A DNA stretch of 38,897 nt from contig JAMFSN010000178.1 in assembly GCA_026225295.1 (NCBI GenBank), positions 1 through 38,897 of the forward strand, written 5' to 3'. Made by a program: the position numbers and the translations under genes. This stretch comes from Frankia alni (lineage in GTDB: Bacteria > Actinomycetota > Actinomycetes > Frankiales > Frankiaceae). The notes below the pieces were generated by a model. That model did not search any database and was not told the origin of the DNA. It saw nothing but the letters and a program-made list of their open reading frames with translations. Numbering within the stretch: position 1 is the stretch's first letter; the number at the start of each line of letters is the position of its first letter. Positions 32,508-38,897 of this stretch are shown here, piece by piece.

Positions 32508-32569
32508 GGTTACTGCTTTTACACCTTTCGACGGCCCGGTGCGACGGGGCGGCGTGGTAGACAGGGCGG

Positions 32570-32656
32570 GTGGGATCCGCGCCTTTCACGCGTCGGCTGA
32601 CGCGACGTCGGCACGTCGATCTCGCGCGGTTCCGCTCCTCCTTCTGTCCGCGCTGA
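32570..32656 (+). CDS. Cysteine-type regulatory leader peptide (28 aa)
   Basis: A 28-codon ORF from the GTG at 32570, with an in-frame TAG four codons upstream fixing the start. The tail RRRHVDLARFRSSFCPR-stop carries the RHVDL block seen in annotated actinomycete leader peptides, and fits the window's shared Asp-x-Ala-Arg-x5-Cys pattern, with a Pro inserted before the final Arg. It has only one Cys. It lies 172 bases before the 2-oxoglutarate oxygenase and O-acetylhomoserine sulfhydrylase genes. The sequence between is GC-rich and carries short repeats, but no clear terminator. Confidence 0.78.
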   Translation: MGSAPFTRRLTRRRHVDLARFRSSFCPR

Positions 32657-32700
32657 CCCAGGCTCTCCCCGCTGATCCAGGCCCTCCCCGCTGACGCAGC
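32652..32700. repeat. 19-bp tandem repeat, two copies and a part
   Basis: GCTGACCCAGGCTCTCCCC (32652-32670) is repeated with two changes at 32671-32689, and a partial third copy follows. The first copy starts within the last codons of the leader ORF. Confidence 0.8.
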
Positions 32701-32828
32701 GCTGACGTCGCGCGACCGGCCGCAGGCGCACCCCGTATCCGGCGACGTCCCCCACCTGGGACAGCCCCCCGGCCCGCGCGAAACCCCGATCGCGGAACCC
32801 CGCCCGAGCGGCAAAGGACATCGACGCC

Positions 32829-35310
<2,482 letters not shown>

Positions 35311-35355
35311 TCCGACCCCGTCCGGCCGCGCGAACCGCAGGTTGCTACCCCGGGC

Positions 35356-35388
35356 GGGGCCGGGCCCGCACGTCGCGGGACCGGCCCC
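35356..35388. terminator. Two-way terminator between convergent genes
   Basis: GGGGCCGG (35356-35363) pairs with CCGGCCCC (35381-35388), and inside it CCCGC pairs with GCGGG around a five-base loop, with one mismatch between the two stem parts. It lies between the sulfhydrylase and the copper-binding protein gene. Confidence 0.8.
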
Positions 35389-35410
35389 GCACCGGAACCT
35401 CAGACACCGG

Positions 35411-35764
35411 TCAGCCGGCCACCATCATCGCGCGGCACGCGGTGGCGGCCTTGCGGCAGGCGTCCGCGCACTTCATCATCTGTGCGTCGCCGGGCATCTT
35501 CGCGCACAGGTCGGCGCAACTGGTGCACAGGTCGGCGCACATCCGACACATGTCCATCACGTTGTCCGACATCCGCATAATCATGTCGGCGCACATGCCG
35601 GTGGTGTCGCTGCAGTCCATCAGCATCCGCATGAGAGTGGGGTCCATCATGGCCCCACCCTGGCTCATACAGTAATCCATGGTGCTACGACACATCGACC
35701 GACACTCGATGCACGCGTCGACGCATTCCTGCATTTCCGTGGTCCGGGCGGACATGGTGGTCAT
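35411..35764 (-). CDS. Cys-rich four-helix-bundle copper-binding protein (Csp/DUF326-like)
   Basis: A small protein of 117 residues with 15 Cys and many Met, in the spacing of four-helix-bundle copper storage proteins: CVDACIECRSMC in helix 1, MCRMCADLCTSCADLC in helix 3 and CADACRKAATAC in helix 4. In this family the Cys point into the bundle and bind many Cu(I) ions. There is no signal peptide, so it would be cytosolic. GAGG lies four bases before the ATG at 35764; a second ATG three codons later is also possible. At roughly one Cys per eight residues it is also a notable sink for cysteine near genes of sulfur supply, which may be chance. Confidence 0.9.
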   Translation of the reverse strand: MTTMSARTTEMQECVDACIECRSMCRSTMDYCMSQGGAMMDPTLMRMLMDCSDTTGMCADMIMRMSDNVMDMCRMCADLCTSCADLCAKMPGDAQMMKCADACRKAATACRAMMVAG

Positions 35765-35921
35765 GGTGCCTCGCTCTCTGTTCTCACTGGTCGGACACAG
35801 AGCAGCATCTTCTCAGGGGCACCGGTTCACAGCCACCGGAGAAACCTCGGTCGAGGCCCTGGCGCCCTTTCAGAGGGTGGGCTCAGATCCCGGCTCAGAT
35901 GCGGCATTCGCCACTGGTTTT

Positions 35922-36109
35922 TCACGGAAACTGGGGCGTTCGGGGCCGGCGCGGATTACCCAGGACAATCTCGGGCGTTCCCCGCTCGACCACTCTCCCG
36001 CCGTCAAGGAAAAGCACCTGGTCGGCGATATCCCGGGCGCGGGCGACCGCGCGCGGGACGCCGTGGACGGGCGCCAGGATGACGTTCTCGAGCACGGACA
36101 GGTCGTCCG
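35922..36109 (-). pseudogene. Internally deleted amino-acid ABC transporter ATPase (GlnQ-like) remnant
   Basis: On the minus strand one frame reads ATDDLSVLENVILAPVHGVP, then RAVARARDIADQVLFLDG, then GRVVERGTPEIVLGNPRRPR, then TPQFP-stop at 35922. The first part matches the middle of GlnQ-type ATPases (Leu-Thr-Val-Leu-Glu-Asn-Val...Ala-Pro). The second matches their C-terminus (Ala-Asp-x-Val-x-Phe-x-Asp-Gly-Gly-x-x-Val-Glu-x-Gly-x-Pro...Asn-Pro-Arg). The signature motif and Walker B that should lie between are missing, as is Walker A. The upstream boundary is approximate. Confidence 0.72.
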
Positions 36110-36232
36110 TCGCACTGCCACCGCGACGCGGCGAGCCGCGTCACCGGGTCCCAACCAGGTCACGCCTCACTTTGGCGCATATCTTCACCAAGTAGGTGGA
36201 CAAGGTGCAATGCCCGATGTTCTAATCCCCTC

Positions 36233-36307
36233 ATGGCGACCGCGCGGCACCTCATCGCCCGGCTTCACATCGATCTCGCCCGGGTCCCCAGCGCGGCTTG
36301 TCGTTGA
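36233..36307 (+). CDS. Cysteine-type regulatory leader peptide (24 aa), now orphaned
   Basis: A 24-codon ORF whose tail RLHIDLARVPSAACR-stop is the best match here to the actinomycete leader consensus Arg-x-His-(Val/Ile)-Asp-Leu-x-Arg-Val-x-Ser-Ala-x-Cys-Arg. A -10-like TAATCC lies about five bases before the ATG. The next gene on this strand is the decayed monooxygenase at 36550, 242 bases on, which has its own good ribosome-binding site. The leader seems intact although the gene it controlled is broken. Confidence 0.78.
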   Translation: MATARHLIARLHIDLARVPSAACR

Positions 36308-36549
36308 GGCCCGAGCGGTGCCGGGAGTCGCACCTCAACGGCGCCGCCGGCCCCACCGCACGCTCCCGCCGCCGTTCGCTCCCTGAGCGTCGTGGGCCCG
36401 GGGGTAGGCGCCGACCAGCCGGACCGGACGGGGCTTCCGGCCACCATCCGGAACCGCCAACCTTCCGGAACGCCGGCCACGTAGGCCCCATCAGCCGCCT
36501 TCCCCACCCGTTTCCACTGTGTTCACGACCTGATCAAGGAGCGGGCGCA

Positions 36550-36829
36550 ATGACCGCCACCGCACCGCCACCGGCCGAGCTTCCCGCCGAGCCGGGCCCG
36601 TCGACCCCGCCCGACCTGCCAGCGGACCCCGCTCCGGCGCTGCCCGCCGAGCCGCCGATCATCATCCCTCGGCCCCGTCCCGGAGATGGTCGGGCCGGCC
36701 GGAACGTGGTGACCTCCTTCGACGCCTTCACCGGGCAGAACTTCAAGTGGCTTTCTGCGCCGCGACGACCGCTGCGTCCGGGACGAAGAGTTCCGGGCCA
36801 CCACCCACCTGACGATCGGCCAGCCGTAG
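36550..36829 (+). pseudogene. Truncated and frameshifted NtaA/SnaA/DszA monooxygenase
   Basis: AAGGAG stands eight bases before the ATG. After a Pro/Ala-rich start of about 45 residues the frame enters GRAGRNVVTSFDAFTGQNFK (from 36688), matching the GGRAGWNVVTSFD block of the intact monooxygenases in this window. At about 36748 the similarity moves to the +1 frame and continues as GFLRRDDRCVRDEEFRATTH to a TAG at 36827-36829, where intact enzymes have Arg-Tyr-x-Arg-Ala-x-Glu. The N-terminal 120 residues and the C-terminal 280 are missing. It is a scar of a fourth NtaA/DszA-type gene, downstream of a Cys leader. Confidence 0.78.
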
Positions 36830-36846
36830 CGACCCGACTTCAACAG

Positions 36847-36917
36847 AGGCGGCGGCGGGAATCGAACCCGCGTGCAGGGCTTTGCAGGCCCTTGCCTAAC
36901 CACTCGGCCACGCCGCC
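36847..36917 (-). tRNA. tRNA-Cys(GCA)
   Basis: A complete 71-base cloverleaf on the minus strand: acceptor GGCGGCG/CGCCGCC, D arm with GTGGTTAGGC, anticodon loop CTGCAAA giving GCA, and T arm GCGGG-TTCGATT-CCCGC. The discriminator is T and CCA is not encoded. It lies directly beside the Cys leader and monooxygenase remnant. As charged Cys-tRNA would be the signal read by the leader peptides, the linkage is pleasing but may be chance. Confidence 0.95.
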
Positions 36918-37301
36918 ATGATTTATGGGTAGTTCAGCCCTTCCCGGTGTACGAGGCCAGCCACAGCCAAGCCGAGGCATAACACCGGCCTCGCGGTGGC
37001 CAGGTAACGGGATGCCCGCGAAAAGTGGGTGCGACTATCAATCGCTGCAGACCATCCGCGGTCAAAGCACAACCGCAGTGAACGGAGGCAGGTTACGAGG
37101 TGCGCTAATGCGAGCCGTTGATCGGGGCGTTTAGCCGCGACAGGGTGCGCCGACGAACCTACCGAAGGTTACGTCGAGTCGCAATGCAACAGGCTGCTGA
37201 GTCCGCACCACCGTTACGCTACCGTCAGATCAAAAATTGTCAAGGAAAGCGGTCGCTCCACCTGAGACAACCTCGGCTGGTTGAGCGATCCGACCCGCCG
37301 G
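36918..37301. other. Intergenic stretch without a recognisable gene
   Basis: About 380 bases with lower GC than the surroundings and stop codons in all frames at short intervals. I see no coding pattern, tRNA, strong hairpin or leader ORF. It probably contains the promoter of tRNA-Cys (reading left) and decayed sequence. Confidence 0.6.
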
Positions 37302-38414
37302 TCAGCGGACGGGGACGGTGCCGCCGGCCTCGTCGAGCACCCGGGTCAACATCCCGGCGGCCATGGCCCCGAGGGGGAGGTCGACCCCGGGCGGCAGCAG
37401 CCCGTACTGGATGATCAGACCGGTCAACCGGGCAGCGAGCAGGGCATGACGCACGGCCGCCAGGACCGCGTAGTAGTCGACGTTCTCCACCGGCCGCCCC
37501 AACAGCTGCCCGTAGCGGGCGACCGTGGCCGCGCGGTCGGGCAGACCGGCCAGCCGCGGCCCCCCGACGCCCTCGCTGAGATGCCGGTCAAGGTGCAGGA
37601 ACCAGGCCAGGTCAACCTCCGGCTGCCCGAGGGTGACCATCTCCCAGTCGAGGACCGCCGCGACCCGGGCGCCCCGGAAGATGATGTTGCCGAGCCGGGC
37701 GTCGCCCCACAACAGGCGGACCGGGTACCGCTCGACCGGCCGATGGTCGTGCAGCCAGCGCAGCGCCGCCCCGACGACGCCCGCCGCGGCCGGGTCGACC
37801 TCGAAGAACTCCAGATGCCGCTCATAGGCAGCGACCTGCTGCGCGGACCCGGCCGGACCGTACTCGGGCTGGTCGACGAAACCGAGACCGAGCGGCTCCG
37901 GGTCGAGCCGGTGCACACCGGCCATCGCGACGAGCGCCGCGTCCCACAGCCGCGCCCGTTGCTCGGGCGCCATCTCCCGCATAAAGCCGTGCATGTGGTA
38001 CGGGGGGATGTCCGGCGGAACGTCCCCGTCGACGAAACCGAGCACCAGGAACGGCACCCCCAGCACACCGGGGTCAAGCTCATAGCCATACACCGGCGCC
38101 ACCGGAACGTCGGTCCGGCGACCCAGGAGATCCACCAACCGGCACTGAGCGGCGAACCGGTCCCACGGATAAAGCCGGAAACGACGCGGCGCCAGCTTCA
38201 CCACCAGCGGCCGAGCCGCCCACCGACCGCCGGGGCCGACCCGGAACGCGCCGATCAGCACGGTCTCCTGCGACAACCCCTGGAACTCCGGCACGGTCGC
38301 CTCACCCAGCTCCCAGCGCCCGGCGCCCTCCCCCACCCCGGTCGGGCGAGCGGCCAGCCACTCACCCAGGCCGGCCCGGAGCCGGTCGAGATCGATCTGC
38401 AGCGGGACGGCCAT
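37302..38414 (-). CDS. Phosphotransferase-family protein (APH-like kinase fold)
   Basis: A kinase-fold protein of the aminoglycoside-phosphotransferase superfamily, 370 residues, closest in look to the actinomycete group related to the kinase domain of ACAD10/11. ARPLVVKLAPRR (about 66-77) supplies the ATP-binding Lys, RLLWGDARLGNIIF (about 232-245) is the catalytic loop with Trp in place of the usual His before Gly-Asp, and AAVLDWEMVTLGQPEVDLAWFLHLDRHL (about 251-278) is the metal-binding DxE region. The substrate is unknown. There is no resistance context, so I would not call it an antibiotic-modifying enzyme. It stands alone after the tRNA gene. Confidence 0.88.
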   Translation of the reverse strand: MAVPLQIDLDRLRAGLGEWLAARPTGVGEGAGRWELGEATVPEFQGLSQETVLIGAFRVGPGGRWAARPLVVKLAPRRFRLYPWDRFAAQCRLVDLLGRRTDVPVAPVYGYELDPGVLGVPFLVLGFVDGDVPPDIPPYHMHGFMREMAPEQRARLWDAALVAMAGVHRLDPEPLGLGFVDQPEYGPAGSAQQVAAYERHLEFFEVDPAAAGVVGAALRWLHDHRPVERYPVRLLWGDARLGNIIFRGARVAAVLDWEMVTLGQPEVDLAWFLHLDRHLSEGVGGPRLAGLPDRAATVARYGQLLGRPVENVDYYAVLAAVRHALLAARLTGLIIQYGLLPPGVDLPLGAMAAGMLTRVLDEAGGTVPVR

Positions 38415-38843
38415 CGCTTACCCCCGGGTCAGGAAACGCCAGGTGCGGTGACGGGGCTTCCGAGATGGTAGCGGTGTGTGGTTCGGGGGGGTCCGCTGCC
38501 AACAGCATGATCCGGGTGCGGCGGCGCCGCAGAGCACGGATGAGTTCCGCCAGACCGGTGACCTGCTCGTCGGTCAGCGGCGGCAACGGGCTTGCCTTCC
38601 TTCGCCGTCTGCGGCGGGGTCGCCGGAGGCTGGCGGCGGGAACGGAGGTTTCCGCGTGGGGTGGGAGGGGCCATCGTCGAGTCACCGATCTGCTCGACCT
38701 CATCCGATCCCTCGGCCTCCCCCAACCACCCCACCGCGAACCGACCCCGGCCGGGCCGCCCGAACGCTGACACCGCCTCCGCGCCGCCTCGACGCGTTCG
38801 AGTTGCCGGCCGGCGCGAAACGGCGAAACCGCTCCCATAATTT
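38415..38843. other. Stretch with a possible small minus-strand gene, unresolved
   Basis: Within these bases a minus-strand frame from 38838 to 38362 contains LTDEQVTGLAELIRALRRRR (near 38520-38580), with GC-rich third positions as in real genes here. Its N-terminal part is low-complexity Arg/Pro, and it would end 53 bases inside the phosphotransferase gene. It may be a small unknown protein or a remnant. I cannot fix its start. Confidence 0.3.
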
Positions 38844-38863
38844 CGATCGGATTAGTAGACTTT
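38844..38863 (+). promoter_or_regulatory. 20-bp motif shared with the mtnD-mtnK region
   Basis: CGATCGGATTAGTAGACTTT matches 27418-27437 at 17 of 20 positions, including CGATCGG, TTAGTA and CTTT. A -10-like TAGACT is included. It lies 28 bases before the GTG of the gene that leaves the window. Confidence 0.55.
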
Positions 38864-38891
38864 ACGGATATCCGACCCGGAGGGGGCCACG

Positions 38892-38897
38892 GTGACC
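38892..38897 (+). CDS. First codons of a gene cut by the window edge
   Basis: GTG ACC follows GGAGG with about eight bases spacing, and a promoter-like motif shared with mtnD-mtnK lies upstream. Only two codons are visible, so nothing can be said about the product. Confidence 0.5.

Noticed and set aside
35679-36386. A 235-codon plus-strand frame over the copper-binding gene, the GlnQ remnant and the leader ORF.
   Set aside because: It is antisense to well-supported features, has no ribosome-binding site and no recognisable domain.
37302-38414. Reading the phosphotransferase as an aminoglycoside-resistance enzyme.
   Set aside because: The fold is shared by many small-molecule kinases, the catalytic loop has WGD rather than HGD, and nothing nearby suggests resistance.

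Overview
The window is very GC-rich DNA with strong GC preference at third codon positions, frequent GTG starts and several apparently leaderless genes. It comes from a high-GC actinomycete; a Frankia-like organism would fit, but I cannot fix the genus from the sequence alone. The dominant theme is sulfur acquisition and recycling.

Layout. (1) 97-528 is a lone acetyltransferase. (2) 534-15082 is one tightly packed minus-strand block of twelve genes, probably a single transcript read from about 15.4 kb leftwards: a flavin-dependent monooxygenase of the NtaA/SnaA/DszA family, a complete peptide/nickel-type ABC importer (lipoprotein, two permeases, two ATPases), two more NtaA/SnaA/DszA monooxygenases, one further luciferase-like monooxygenase, a group A FAD hydroxylase, an alpha/beta hydrolase with an aspartate at the nucleophile elbow, and two flavin reductases. 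This looks like an import-and-desulfurise pathway for an organosulfur compound. A divergent LysR regulator (15518-16426) sits at its head. (3) 16.6-22.2 kb holds an MMPL transporter, a PspC-fused histidine kinase with its response regulator, and a divergent PspC membrane protein. (4) 22.3-25.4 kb holds an unrecognised secreted protein and a redox group (F420/PPOX-like, nitroreductase, DsbA-like). (5) 25.5-32.5 kb carries a TauD-type dioxygenase and the 5-methylthioribose branch of methionine salvage (mtnD, mtnK, mtnB, mtnA, mtnC), interrupted by a Phd/VapC toxin-antitoxin pair beside a tRNA-Arg 3' fragment. (6) 32.5-35.3 kb has a 2-oxoglutarate oxygenase and an O-acetylhomoserine sulfhydrylase. 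(7) 35.4-38.9 kb has a cysteine-rich copper-binding protein, two gene remnants, tRNA-Cys(GCA), a phosphotransferase and the first codons of another gene.

The most striking result is four tiny ORFs of 24-36 codons at 15335-15415 (-), 25655-25765 (+), 32570-32656 (+) and 36233-36307 (+). Each ends in a common tail, Asp-x-(Ala/Glu)-Arg-x5-Cys-(Pro)-Arg-stop. Each lies just upstream of a sulfur-scavenging gene or operon: the monooxygenase/ABC operon, the TauD dioxygenase, the oxygenase/sulfhydrylase pair, and a decayed monooxygenase gene. They look like cysteine-sensing attenuator leader peptides that would tie these units into one sulfur-starvation regulon. The leader at 25655 is followed by a hairpin with a T-run, as an attenuator should be.

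The region has also lost genes. I can read remnants of a rhodanese (25497-25640), an amino-acid ABC ATPase (about 35922-36109), an NtaA/DszA monooxygenase (36550-36829) and the 3' part of a tRNA-Arg (31719-31763). Short tandem duplications of 13-19 bp recur at the ends of genes in the large operon.
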